37,563 bases of DNA from Tychonema litorale BBK16. GTDB taxonomy: Bacteria; Cyanobacteriota; Cyanobacteriia; Cyanobacteriales; Microcoleaceae. Of this stretch, positions 8,763 to 16,448 are shown piece by piece (within the stretch, counting starts at the first letter, position 1; the number at the start of each line of letters is the position of its first letter). The notes beneath the pieces were generated by a model, which saw only the letters and a program-made list of their open reading frames with translations, searched no databases and was not told the DNA's origin. Position numbers and translations under genes: made by a program. Location of the stretch: positions 1 through 37,563 of the forward strand of contig NZ_JAKJHX010000044.1 of NCBI RefSeq assembly GCF_021648855.1, given 5' to 3'.

Positions 8763-9722
8763 ATGACTAATATAAAATTTCTGCAACCGGGAGATTTGCT
8801 CAGGGTAATTTCCCCTAGTGGCACTTTGCGAGAATTAACTAACTTTGAACGCGGTATAGAAATTTGGAAATCTCGCGGCTATCGAGTTGAATTAAGTCCC
8901 GGTTTTGACGATCGCTGGGGCTATCTAGCCGGTTCTGACGAAAACCGCCTCCGACAACTCGCAGATGCCCTTAATGACCCGGATTGTCGCGGTATTCTGT
9001 GTGTGCGAGGCGGTTTTGGCAGCACTAGACTTTTGGAAAAAGGAAAAGTTGCAGAAGCAAAAAATGCCCCATTCCCGATGACCGATTCCCCATGCCCGAT
9101 TCCCCATTCCCCATTCCCAATTACTGATTTCCATGCCCCAAAATGGCTGATCGGCTTTTCAGATATCACTGCTTTGCTCTGGAATCAGGCTAAATTGGGC
9201 ATTTGGGGCGTTCACGGCCCGCTGGTGACAACTTTGGCTGCGGAACCGGATTGGTCTGCCGATCGTCTTTTTGACTGTATAGAAGGTCGTCGTTTGCCGC
9301 CTTTATCGGGTCAAGGATGGGGTGGTGGAAAGGCTACGGGGAGGCTGTTACCGGCGAATCTGACGGTTGCTTCTCATTTGCTCGGAACCCCTTATCTACC
9401 GGATTTGACGGGGGTTATTCTGGCATTTGAGGATGTTTCCGAGGCTCCTTACAGGGTCGATCGAATGTTGACGACTTGGCGAATGTCGGGGGCGTTTGCG
9501 GGGGTGCGGGGGATTGCTTTGGGGCGTTTCAGTCGCTGCGAGGTTGACCCGAAGATTCCCAGTTTTAGTATAGAGGAGGTTTTGCGCGATCGCCTGGGGG
9601 ACTTGAATATTCCGATTGTCTCGGATTTGCCCTTTGGCCACGATGGGGTTAACGCTGCTTTACCTGTGGGAATTATGGCTACTTTGGACGCTGATTCAGG
9701 ATTGCTAATTTGTGAAGAGTAA
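8763..9722 (+). CDS. S66-family LD-carboxypeptidase with repeat-derived insert
   Basis: A peptidase of family S66 (LdcA/MccF type), which removes the terminal D-amino acid from murein tetrapeptides in the cytoplasm. The 319-residue protein has GILCVRGGFGSTRLL, the nucleophile elbow GFSDIT with Ser133, Glu223 in AFEDVSE and His293 in LPFGHDG, matching the Ser-Glu-His triad of the family. Between the RGGFGSTRLL strand and the PKWLIGFSD strand sits a proline-rich segment (residues about 101-123, bases 9063-9131) whose DNA is made of CCCCATT-type heptamers like the intergenic arrays of this window. The reading frame is kept, so the insert is expected to be translated as a surface loop ten residues before the catalytic serine. 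The start lies directly after repeats. Family assignment is firm; activity with the insert is unknown. Confidence 0.92.
   Translation: MTNIKFLQPGDLLRVISPSGTLRELTNFERGIEIWKSRGYRVELSPGFDDRWGYLAGSDENRLRQLADALNDPDCRGILCVRGGFGSTRLLEKGKVAEAKNAPFPMTDSPCPIPHSPFPITDFHAPKWLIGFSDITALLWNQAKLGIWGVHGPLVTTLAAEPDWSADRLFDCIEGRRLPPLSGQGWGGGKATGRLLPANLTVASHLLGTPYLPDLTGVILAFEDVSEAPYRVDRMLTTWRMSGAFAGVRGIALGRFSRCEVDPKIPSFSIEEVLRDRLGDLNIPIVSDLPFGHDGVNAALPVGIMATLDADSGLLICEE
9063..9131. repeat. Heptamer array inside the S66 peptidase gene
   Basis: The stretch is built from CCCCATT, CCCGATG/CCCGATT and CCCAATT units, the reverse-complement style of the intergenic GGGCATT and GGGAATT arrays. About 69 bases are in frame with the host gene and encode FPMTDSPCPIPHSPFPITDF. 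Confidence 0.85.
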
Positions 9723-9876
9723 TTATAGCTTTAATTGGAGATTTGCGATCGGCTAAATAGTCCAGTTGGGTGATGTTGACACTCGATCGCCGAAATTACA
9801 TTTAAAATGGATTATATGTGGAAATGTTGGTGCAAACACAGCAAAAAGATTTTAAGACTTACCAAAAGAGGTTGAT

Positions 9877-10647
9877 ATGAAAACACACAACTTTTTAAAC
9901 AGTATTGCCGTCGCTGTGCTAGTTGCAGGATTGGCAATCACAGGGATTTCGTCGGGCGCTGTTGCTGAACAAATCGGAAATGGCGATCGCATTGACGGAG
10001 TAATTCGCCGCACATCGACCATCTACCGCTTCCGAAATATGTGGGTACCAGGAACTCCCACAGAAGAATTACGCGGTCAAGAATACACCTTCACTGCTAA
10101 CGAAGGCGATAATATTGACGTTTATTTAGACACCAACAGACGTGGCGGTTTTACTCCTGTGATGGTGCTGTTTTATGGGAACAACAAACAAGTCGCTTTT
10201 ACCCAAGAGACTTCTTTTAATTATCAGATTCCCCGTAGTGGAGATTACCGACTGTTAGTGTTAGCAAAAGATGCTGCTAGGGGCGGCGATTATAGGCTGG
10301 AAGTTTCGGGAATTCAGGGTGACAGACGCGATCGCAATTCACGGAATGACAGGGGAGATAACGGGCGATACGGTCGAGATAGTAACCGCGATGGAGAACG
10401 GATTTTGCGAGATGATTTGGGTTTGCGGGCTGTTGATTGTCGCGAGAGACGTTCGCTGGTGAGAGTCAGGTTTGATGATGGAGATACAACTTATTGTGCG
10501 ATACCAACTCGCAATTATCCGCAGGGAGATTACTACTATAACCCGCGCACTAGGAATTTAGATTCGGCGAGGCTAGATGATAGTAGATATGATGCCGGTC
10601 GCGATCAATGTCGGGTGATGGTGGGTGGAAAATGTGTGACTAGATAG
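9877..10647 (+). CDS. Secreted protein with PPC-like domain
   Basis: A 256-residue exported protein of unknown role. Residues 1-30 are a Sec signal peptide (basic start, hydrophobic core VAVLVAGLAITG, probable cleavage after AVA). Residues about 40-150 resemble a bacterial pre-peptidase C-terminal (PPC) beta-sandwich: YTFTANEGDNIDVYLD, then MVLFYGNNKQVAFTQ, then the closing SGDYRLLVLAKD and GGDYRLEVSG. A polar Asp/Arg/Asn-rich linker follows (RNSRNDRGDNGRYGRDSNRD), then a small C-terminal part with cysteines (AVDCRE, TTYCAIP, DQCRVMVGGKC) that could form disulfides. The ATG at 9877 has AGAGG upstream. There is no peptidase domain; such stand-alone PPC proteins are common in cyanobacteria. It is followed by a dispersed palindromic element. 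Confidence 0.75.
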   Translation: MKTHNFLNSIAVAVLVAGLAITGISSGAVAEQIGNGDRIDGVIRRTSTIYRFRNMWVPGTPTEELRGQEYTFTANEGDNIDVYLDTNRRGGFTPVMVLFYGNNKQVAFTQETSFNYQIPRSGDYRLLVLAKDAARGGDYRLEVSGIQGDRRDRNSRNDRGDNGRYGRDSNRDGERILRDDLGLRAVDCRERRSLVRVRFDDGDTTYCAIPTRNYPQGDYYYNPRTRNLDSARLDDSRYDAGRDQCRVMVGGKCVTR

Positions 10648-10655
10648 TTTCGGTG

Positions 10656-10786
10656 CAACCAGAATTGATATTACCCGACATCAGGACACGGCACTGCCGT
10701 TTCCCTACAATTAATGGGCGATTGTTACATCTTTCATCAAGTTCGATAGATTATTTTGTGGTAGGGACACGGCAATGCCGTGTCCT
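10656..10786. repeat. Dispersed palindrome A, copy 1
   Basis: Two arms, GGACACGGCACTGCCGTTTC at about 10684 and GTAGGGACACGGCAATGCCG at about 10761, pair around a longer spacer of roughly 55 bases. The outer left part (GCAACCAGAATTGATATT) matches the outer arm of the copies at 18319-18420 and 37481-37563. Each inner arm is itself a short palindrome (GGCANTGCC). Confidence 0.8.
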
Positions 10787-10846
10787 CCGTTACTGACGCA
10801 CATTTACCTGATCTCACAAAACACAATTTATTGAAAAATAAAAAAT

Positions 10847-11101
10847 ATGAACATTGAAGAAGTTTTGGAAAAAAAAGGAATTATTCATTCAAATCCCGAA
10901 ATAATGAGCGGTGTCAGCGTATTTGTAGGGACTCGCGTCCCGTTACAGACATTTTTCGATTATCTGGAAGGGGAAGAGGGTTTAGCTGAGTTTATCAAAG
11001 ATTTTTCTTACTTGGAAAATCCGGCAATAAAAGTGTTGGAAAATCTAGCCAAAATGATGATTTCTAGAGAGAGAGATTCTAGTGTTTATACTTCTCGATG
11101 A
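10847..11101 (+). CDS. DUF433 antitoxin-like protein
   Basis: An 84-residue protein of the DUF433 family, short helix-turn-helix proteins that often lie directly before a PIN-like DUF5615 partner and are regarded as its antitoxin. The core NPEIMSGVSVFVGTRVPLQT followed by FFDYLEGEEGLAEFIKDFSYL is the family signature (P-x-x-x-G-x-x-x-x-x-G-T-R-x-P). The start is the ATG at 10847, in an A/T-rich context without a clear ribosome-binding site. It overlaps the next gene by 20 bases in another frame, so the two are almost certainly co-transcribed and translationally coupled. The DUF433 call is strong; the toxin-antitoxin role is inferred from the pairing. Confidence 0.85.
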   Translation: MNIEEVLEKKGIIHSNPEIMSGVSVFVGTRVPLQTFFDYLEGEEGLAEFIKDFSYLENPAIKVLENLAKMMISRERDSSVYTSR

Positions 11102-11438
11102 AAATCTTTTGAGTAAAAAACTAAAGCAACCCTTTGTCGATGCTGGTCATTCAGTCAGCAACGTGTATGACATGGGTTGGAGAGGTTTAAAAGACAGAGA
11201 AATTCTCGAATTGGCTGAGAATCAACCTTTTGATGTTTTCATTACTGCTGATAAAAACCTTCCATATCAACAAAATTTGGTAAGTTGCGGGATGAGAATC
11301 GTGGTGTTGGAGACTAGCAGCACTCGACCAGATCGTCTTGTACCTTTAATGGTGCGACTTAGTAATATAATAACATCGTTGTCTACCAGTGCAAAAGTTC
11401 GGATTAATGACATCGGCGATATTGTTGCAATATTTTAG
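11082..11438 (+). CDS. DUF5615 PIN-like toxin candidate
   Basis: A 118-residue PIN-like protein of the DUF5615 family, expected to be a metal-dependent RNase acting as the toxin partner of the preceding DUF433 protein. The N-terminal ILLDENLL carries the first conserved acidic pair; further acidic residues are in LKDREILELAENQPFDVFITADKNL (the D-x-x-x-x-x-A-x-x and ITADKNL motif) and in the later VVLETSS strand. It starts at a GTG at 11082, which puts the conserved LLDENL block at residue 4; the start lies inside the upstream gene. It is followed by repeat C and the CRISPR mini-array. Toxicity has not been shown for this protein. Confidence 0.82.
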   Translation: MFILLDENLLSKKLKQPFVDAGHSVSNVYDMGWRGLKDREILELAENQPFDVFITADKNLPYQQNLVSCGMRIVVLETSSTRPDRLVPLMVRLSNIITSLSTSAKVRINDIGDIVAIF

Positions 11439-11463
11439 AACAGGATTTACGCACTCCGACCAA

Positions 11464-11528
11464 AGAAACCGGGTTTTTCACTAAATCTGTGGGCTGTAAC
11501 GAAGTATTTCGGAAAAAACCCGGTTTCT
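11464..11528. repeat. Dispersed palindrome C, copy 1
   Basis: AGAAACCGGGTTTTT at the left and AAAAAACCCGGTTTCT at the right form a long stem around about 35 bases containing TGTGGGC. A second copy with the same arms and the same TTTGTGGGC interior lies at 35850-35914. Confidence 0.85.
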
Positions 11529-11592
11529 CGCCACCCGTCCATAAGTCTTGTAGAACTTTTTTCATCATATATTAAGTATGGGTAGATCAAAT

Positions 11593-11630
11593 AAAAAGTA
11601 GGGGCAATTCATGAATTGCCCCTACTTTTT
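11593..11630. repeat. Perfect palindrome B, copy 1 (38 bases)
   Basis: A perfect, loopless palindrome centred on CAATTCATGAATTG, with GTAGGGG/CCCCTAC arms and outer AAAAA/TTTTT. The 28-base core is identical to the copy at 34388-34427, but the outer bases differ while remaining complementary. Ending in five T residues, it could also act as a terminator for the toxin-antitoxin pair. Confidence 0.9.
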
Positions 11631-11813
11631 CGATTCAATTAGTTTCCCCAGCGAGTGGGACTTCCAAATGCAGCAGGAGATACTGGAAAAGCAATAGGTT
11701 TCCATTCAATTAGTTTCCCCAACGAGTGGGGACAGGAAGCAGTCATTTTTAACAAGCTTCAGTGGTGTGTCGAGAACGTTTCCATTCAATTAGTTTCCCC
11801 AACGAGTGGGGAC
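11627..11813 (-). CRISPR. Orphan CRISPR mini-array, three repeats and two spacers
   Basis: Two identical 36-base repeats lie at 11698-11733 and 11778-11813, each running from GTTTCCATTCAATTAG to CCAACGAGTGGGGAC on the plus strand. A degenerate third repeat is at 11627-11661; it lacks the first six bases, has AGCGAG for AACGAG and has lost one G. Spacers are 36 bases (11662-11697) and 44 bases (11734-11777). On the minus strand the repeat ends in GAATGGAAAC, the usual crRNA 5'-handle type, and the decayed repeat lies at the left, so the array is most likely read leftward with its leader to the right. No cas gene is in the window. Confidence 0.9.
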
Positions 11814-12011
11814 TCTTGACAAACAGCGTAAATTTCCTGAAAAAAATCTCTCAAACCCTTGCCTAGTAATATATCGAGGGGGTCAACGACCGAATAAACA
11901 TTTCAGCGATTTGCCTACCCCCTCGCAACCAAGCAAATCCCCACTCCCCAAAATCGAGATCGGGCGATTGTTTCCTCAGTCTAGGAGGCCGAATCGATTC
12001 AAAACAGATGC

Positions 12012-12042
12012 TGGGATTGCTTCGTTCCTCGCAATGACAGAA
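12012..12042. repeat. Short dispersed repeat (GGGATTGCTTCG ... GCAATGAC)
   Basis: The sequence gggattgcttcgttcctcgc followed by aatgac is a partly self-complementary string seen in many bacterial intergenic regions. It is a single copy here and lies upstream of hemE. Confidence 0.5.
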
Positions 12043-12141
12043 ATACTCCCTGCGCGCCGATGAATTTTTTGTCAAAAAGGACGATCGCACAGTGGTAAGC
12101 TACCAAAGACATTAAAATAGATAAATCAGAGAAAAGTTAAG

Positions 12142-13206
12142 ATGTCAGCATTAAATGAAGTTCCCTTGCTACTCCGCGCAGCCCGTGGCGAAACCCTAGA
12201 ACGCCCGCCCGTGTGGATGATGCGCCAAGCCGGCCGCTACATGAAAGCCTATCGAGACTTGCGAGAAAAGTATCCATCCTTTCGCGAACGTTCCGAAATT
12301 CCCGAAGTGGCGATTCAAGTTTCCCTCCAGCCGTGGCACGCATTTCAACCCGACGGCGTAATTCTGTTCTCCGATATTGTGACACCTATGCCTGGTTTGG
12401 GCATCGACATGGATATCGCCGAAGGTAAAGGCCCAATTATCCACGCACCCATCCGCACTCAGCAGCAAATCGACGCCTTGCAACCGCTGAATCCCGAAGA
12501 AAGCTTACCTTTCATCAAAACTATTCTCAAATCCCTCCGCGCCGAAGTCGGCAACAAATCCACCGTGCTCGGCTTTGTCGGCGCGCCCTGGACTTTGGCA
12601 GCCTACGCCGTTGAGGGCAAAGGTTCTAAGGATTATGCCGTCATCAAAAATATGGCATTTTCCGATCCAACTTTACTACATCAGTTGCTGTCGAAGTTTG
12701 CAGATGCGATCGCCGTTTATGTACGCTATCAAATCGACTGCGGCGCGCAAGTAGTCCAAATGTTCGACTCGTGGGCGGGACAACTTTCCCCCCAAGACTA
12801 CGACACCTTCGCCCTACCTTACCAGAAACAAGTATTCGATCAAGTCAAAAAAACCCATCCCGACACGCCACTAATTCTATTAGTAACTGGTAGCGGTGGC
12901 CTTCTCGAACGTATGGCTACATCCGGTGCGGATATTGTCAGCGTTGATTGGACAGTTGACATGGCCGATGCGCGCCGACGTTTGGGCCCCAACATGAATG
13001 TTCAGGGAAATTTAGATCCCGGTGTATTGTTTGGTTCTCAAGCGTTTATTCGCGATCGTATTCTTGATACAATTCGCAAAGCAGGCCCGCGCGGACACAT
13101 CCTGAATTTGGGACATGGCGTATTACCAGGAACTCCCGAAGACAACGTGCGATTCTTCTTTGAAACCGCCAAACAAGCTGACAAATTACTCGCAGTTACC
13201 GCTTGA
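12142..13206 (+). CDS. hemE: Uroporphyrinogen decarboxylase
   Basis: HemE removes four carboxyl groups from uroporphyrinogen III to give coproporphyrinogen III, a cytoplasmic step shared by heme and chlorophyll synthesis. The 354-residue protein has the N-terminal signature [14 protein letters not shown] with the substrate-binding arginines, then [17 protein letters not shown] with the conserved Asp, [46 protein letters not shown] and the C-terminal [18 protein letters not shown]. Length and order are typical of the family. The ATG at 12142 follows an AAGTTAAG sequence; a weak ribosome-binding site is usual in cyanobacteria. It stands alone; an interval rich in palindromes separates it from the next gene. 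Confidence 0.98.
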   Translation: MSALNEVPLLLRAARGETLERPPVWMMRQAGRYMKAYRDLREKYPSFRERSEIPEVAIQVSLQPWHAFQPDGVILFSDIVTPMPGLGIDMDIAEGKGPIIHAPIRTQQQIDALQPLNPEESLPFIKTILKSLRAEVGNKSTVLGFVGAPWTLAAYAVEGKGSKDYAVIKNMAFSDPTLLHQLLSKFADAIAVYVRYQIDCGAQVVQMFDSWAGQLSPQDYDTFALPYQKQVFDQVKKTHPDTPLILLVTGSGGLLERMATSGADIVSVDWTVDMADARRRLGPNMNVQGNLDPGVLFGSQAFIRDRILDTIRKAGPRGHILNLGHGVLPGTPEDNVRFFFETAKQADKLLAVTA

Positions 13207-13252
13207 ATTTGACAGGAATTCAAACCCGAAAAAACCTCATTCTCCAAAATCC

Positions 13253-13312
13253 GTAGGGGCGGGTTCACCAACAACCTTAAAAGTTGCAAACAGGTGAAAT
13301 AAACCCGCCCCC
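13253..13312. repeat. Dispersed palindrome E, copy 2
   Basis: GTAGGGGCGGGTTCACC at the left pairs with GGTGAAATAAACCCGCCCCC at the right (one side has a three-base bulge). It is related to 7053-7111. Confidence 0.8.
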
Positions 13313-13360
13313 ACCCCACCGAAAATCTCCTTTAACTGCTGGTAACGACGAGAACCCGGA

Positions 13361-13496
13361 GATCCCCCCTAACCCCCCTTAAGAAGGGGGGGACAAGAGT
13401 ATTAAAAGTCCCCTTATTAAGGGAGGACAAAAATATTCTCAAAGTCAACCCCTACCTCCCTTCTCTCCCCCCTTGGGTGGGGGATTTAGGGGGATC
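13361..13496. repeat. Dispersed palindrome D, copy 1
   Basis: Outer arms GATCCCCCCTAACCCCCC and GGGGGATTTAGGGGGATC are complementary; inside are further short stems (AAGAAGGGGGG; GTCCCCTTATTAAGGGAGGAC). The internal string attctcaaagtc is shared with the copy at 26697-26790. Confidence 0.85.
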
Positions 13497-13587
13497 AAAA
13501 CTAAACTTTTACCTAAATTTATGGGCTACTAAAGCCTTAAATTCACACCAATAACTCTCTCACTCCCCCACTCTTCCCCTTTTGCAA

Positions 13588-14556
13588 ATGAGCCCCAAAA
13601 AAATTTTCATAACGGGTGCAAGTGGCTGTATTGGTCACTACATGACCGAAACTTTGATTCAACAGACAAATCACGAACTTTACCTATTAGTTCGCAACCC
13701 AGATAAACTAAAATTTGACTCTAAAGCCCGCCCCGGTATCAACATATTGCAAGGAGATATGCGAGATATCGAGCAATATGCGGAACTTTTACAAACAATA
13801 GATGTGGCAATTTTAGCAGCAACAGCTTGGGGCGGAACCCAAGAAGTTTTTGATGTTAATGTTAACAAAACTCTACGCCTAATTCAGCTACTTTCGCCCC
13901 AGAATTGTCAACAAGTAATTTATTTCTCAACCGCCAGCATTCTCGGCAATGATAACAATTTGCTCAAAGAAGCAGGCGAACTCGGCACAGATTATATTCG
14001 CTCAAAATATGAGTGCATGACTCAATTATCTGAGTTACAAAATCTGCCTCGAATTACAGCACTTTACCCCACATTAGTGTTAGGAGGAGATGAAAATAAA
14101 CCAGTTTCGCACCTTTCATCCGGCATTCCACAAGTCGCAAAATGGATTAGTTTGATTCGCTGGTTGAAAGCAGACGCAAGTTTTCACTTCATCCACGGGG
14201 CTGATATTGCCACAGTAGTTAATTATTTAGTCGAACATCCCGCGGCTTCTGATGAACCGCGACATTTTGTACTAGGAAATTCCCCAATTACAGCCAATCA
14301 AGCAGTAGAACAAGCTTGCGCTTATTTGAATAAACCAATATTCTTTCGGATAACTCTATCACCAGGATTAGCTAATTTCTTTATTTGGCTGTTCCGAATT
14401 CAACTGGCTGCGTGGGATAGATTTTGTATTAGCTATCGCCATTTTACCTATGAAAATATTGTCAATCCCGAAACTATTGGATTGCCGAGTTATTGTGGCA
14501 CGATTGCCGATATGTTAAAGACTAGCGGGATTCTTGGTAAGGATATTAAAAGTTAA
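13588..14556 (+). CDS. NAD-dependent epimerase/dehydratase family protein
   Basis: A 322-residue short-chain dehydrogenase of the extended (epimerase-like) type. The Rossmann nucleotide-binding motif GASGCIG lies in the first strand-turn (KIFITGASGCIGHYMTE), the adenine-side strand gives ILQGDMRDIEQ, and the active-site region has YFSTASILG followed by the Tyr-x-x-x-Lys as YIRSK. The C-terminal part (HFIHGADIATVVNYLVEH, HFVLGNSPITANQAVEQAC) is the usual substrate domain. The substrate cannot be deduced. A TTG at 13582 would add two residues; I prefer the ATG at 13588. A B12-binding radical SAM gene follows 231 bases downstream, separated by palindrome A, so an operon is doubtful. Confidence 0.88.
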   Translation: MSPKKIFITGASGCIGHYMTETLIQQTNHELYLLVRNPDKLKFDSKARPGINILQGDMRDIEQYAELLQTIDVAILAATAWGGTQEVFDVNVNKTLRLIQLLSPQNCQQVIYFSTASILGNDNNLLKEAGELGTDYIRSKYECMTQLSELQNLPRITALYPTLVLGGDENKPVSHLSSGIPQVAKWISLIRWLKADASFHFIHGADIATVVNYLVEHPAASDEPRHFVLGNSPITANQAVEQACAYLNKPIFFRITLSPGLANFFIWLFRIQLAAWDRFCISYRHFTYENIVNPETIGLPSYCGTIADMLKTSGILGKDIKS

Positions 14557-14566
14557 ACTGAGAGAA

Positions 14567-14633
14567 GAGGAGACGGCATTGCCGTTTCCCTACCAAAAAT
14601 GATACTGTAGGGACACGGCACTGCCGTCTCCTA
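14567..14633. repeat. Dispersed palindrome A, copy 2
   Basis: Short form: GGAGACGGCATTGCCGTTTC and GTAGGGACACGGCACTGCCG face each other over about 20 bases. The further string ACCCGATTTGATATCAGT at about 14661 may be the remnant of the outer arm. Confidence 0.85.
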
Positions 14634-14787
14634 ATGTCATCTGATAAAAATTCTGATGCTACCCGATTTGATATCAGTCAACGGTCAAATGGGATAAGAT
14701 ATTTGCATTATACCTTGAAAGTCGATCGCACTTTCAATTCCGTCAGCCCGATCGCAACTTGTTTACTGATGTGAGGTTTAAGATACA

Positions 14788-16380
14788 ATGCGAGTTCTCC
14801 TAGTTTACCCCCTGTTCCCGAAAACATTTTGGTCTTACGAGAAAATCTTAGAATTAGTCGATCGCAAAGTCCTATTACCACCGCTGGGTTTGGTAACAGT
14901 AGCAGCTATCTTACCCCAAGAGTGGGAATTTAAGTTAGTCGATCGCAACATCAGACAAATCACAGAAGCAGAATGGGAGTGGGCCGAACTCGTCATTCTC
15001 TCCGCCATGATTGTCCAAAAAGAAGACTTACTAGACATCATTCGCGAAGCCAAACAGCGCGGTAAATCAGTGGCTTGCGGCGGGCCCTACCCCACTTCCG
15101 TACCCGAAGAACCCCAAGCAGCGGGCATAGATTACCTGATTCTCGACGAAGGCGAAATCACCTTACCGATGTTTGTCGAAGCAATAGGGCGCGGCGAAAA
15201 AAGTGGAATGTATCGATCGGACGGCGTAAAACCCGATGTTACCACAACCCCAGTTCCCCGATTCGATTTGCTGGAATTAGACTGCTACGATTCAATGTCG
15301 ATTCAATTTTCCAGAGGCTGTCCTTTCCAGTGCGAATTCTGCGACATCATCGTCCTCTACGGGCGCAAACCACGCACCAAAAACCCCCAACAATTGATAG
15401 CAGAATTAGACTGCTTGTATAACTTGGGCTGGCGGCGCGGCGTGTTCATGGTAGACGACAACTTTATCGGCAACAAACGCAGCGTCAAACTATTACTAAA
15501 AGACTTGCAAATTTGGCAAGAATCACACAAATTCCCCTTTACTTTCAACACCGAAGCATCCATCGATTTAGCCCAAGACGAAGAATTGATGAAAATGATG
15601 GTAGCTTGCAATTTCAATGCAGTCTTCCTAGGGATTGAAACTCCCGACGAAGAAAGCTTGCAAATGACCAAGAAATTCCAAAATACCCGCAATTCCCTAA
15701 TCGAATCAGTAGAGTTGATTGCCAAAACTGGTTTACGAGTAATGGCCGGATTCATCATCGGATTCGACGGTGAAAAAGCCGGTGCCGGTCAGCGGATTGT
15801 AGACTTTGCCGAAGCAGCCGCCATTCCCAGCACAACCTTTGGAATGCTGCAAGCTTTGCCACACACTGCATTGTCCCACCGATTAGCAAAAGAAGGGCGG
15901 TTGCGCGAGAAATCTGGCAATCTCAACCAGACTACTTTGATGAACTTCATTCCGACGCGGCCACTCGAAGATATTGCCCGCGAATATGTTGAAGCATTCT
16001 GCGAAGTGTACGATGCTGAGAAATATTTAGACCGGACTTATCGGCATTTCTTAATGTTAGGTGCACCGACAGCCAAGATACCTGCTCAATTTCCGAGTTT
16101 GATCGATTTGCGAGCACTATTCACTGTGGTTTGGCGGCAAGGATTTAAGCGCAGCACTCGCTGGAAGTTTTGGCATCATTTATTCAGCATTTTCAAGCGA
16201 AATCCGGCGGTTTGGGATCACTATTTGACTGTGTGTGCTCACAACGAGCATTTCCTGGAATATCGTCAAATTGTGCGGGATGAAATTGAAGCTCAATTAG
16301 CTGAGTTTTTGGCTAATGAGTCTCAGACAGTGTATCAAGAACCTGTTGCTGCTGAGGAAAAGGAAGTACAAGTGGTTTAG
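14788..16380 (+). CDS. B12-binding radical SAM protein (DUF4070 type)
   Basis: A 530-residue radical S-adenosylmethionine enzyme. The N-terminus (residues 1-150) is a cobalamin-binding Rossmann-like domain, including VACGGPYPTSVPEE and YLILDEGEITLP. The radical SAM domain carries the 4Fe-4S motif C178-x3-C182-x2-C185 in FSRGCPFQCEFCDIIVLYGR, then VFMVDDNFIGNK and FLGIETPDEESL. The C-terminal third matches the DUF4070 extension. This is the architecture of the HpnP hopanoid C-2 methylase and of many uncharacterised cyanobacterial relatives; HpnP is possible but cannot be separated by eye, and no other hopanoid gene is in the window. The ATG at 14788 gives the family N-terminus MRVLLVYPLFP. A terminator-like hairpin follows at 16406. 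Confidence 0.9.
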   Translation: MRVLLVYPLFPKTFWSYEKILELVDRKVLLPPLGLVTVAAILPQEWEFKLVDRNIRQITEAEWEWAELVILSAMIVQKEDLLDIIREAKQRGKSVACGGPYPTSVPEEPQAAGIDYLILDEGEITLPMFVEAIGRGEKSGMYRSDGVKPDVTTTPVPRFDLLELDCYDSMSIQFSRGCPFQCEFCDIIVLYGRKPRTKNPQQLIAELDCLYNLGWRRGVFMVDDNFIGNKRSVKLLLKDLQIWQESHKFPFTFNTEASIDLAQDEELMKMMVACNFNAVFLGIETPDEESLQMTKKFQNTRNSLIESVELIAKTGLRVMAGFIIGFDGEKAGAGQRIVDFAEAAAIPSTTFGMLQALPHTALSHRLAKEGRLREKSGNLNQTTLMNFIPTRPLEDIAREYVEAFCEVYDAEKYLDRTYRHFLMLGAPTAKIPAQFPSLIDLRALFTVVWRQGFKRSTRWKFWHHLFSIFKRNPAVWDHYLTVCAHNEHFLEYRQIVRDEIEAQLAEFLANESQTVYQEPVAAEEKEVQVV

Positions 16381-16405
16381 GGTTGGAGAATTCAACCGAA
16401 TATCT

Positions 16406-16437
16406 AGATATCCAACTTCTTAAAGAAGTCAGATATC
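16406..16437. terminator. Hairpin between convergent genes
   Basis: AGATATC and ACTTCTT arms pair with AAGAAGT and GATATCT, with a two-base mismatch between the two stem parts. A T-rich stretch (TGGGTATTTTATTATTT) follows on the plus strand. It lies between the radical SAM gene and the oppositely oriented aldolase, so it may end both transcripts. Confidence 0.65.
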
Positions 16438-16448
16438 TGGGTATTTTA

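Larger units (their letters stand above)
11439..12141. other. 703-base gap: repeats, CRISPR mini-array and flank
   Basis: This stretch holds palindrome C (11464-11528), palindrome B (11593-11630), a CRISPR mini-array (11627-11813) and, to its right, about 330 bases without a credible gene. The right part contains a short direct match to the widespread GGATTGCTTCGTTCCTCGCA plus ATGACA type repeat at about 12012-12042. Open frames here are short and overlap the repeats. Confidence 0.8.
13207..13587. other. Intergenic stretch filled with palindromes E and D
   Basis: No gene is seen. The stretch contains palindrome E copy 2 (13253-13312) and palindrome D copy 1 (13361-13496), then about 90 bases of ordinary pyrimidine-rich sequence before the epimerase start. 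Confidence 0.8.

Noticed and set aside
11806..12090. Short frames to the right of the CRISPR array
   Set aside because: They start inside a CRISPR repeat or cross a dispersed repeat on either strand, with no recognisable domain.
13588..14556. HpnA hopanoid-associated epimerase
   Set aside because: The sequence has the general epimerase fold but I see no feature that points to HpnA, so no symbol was given.
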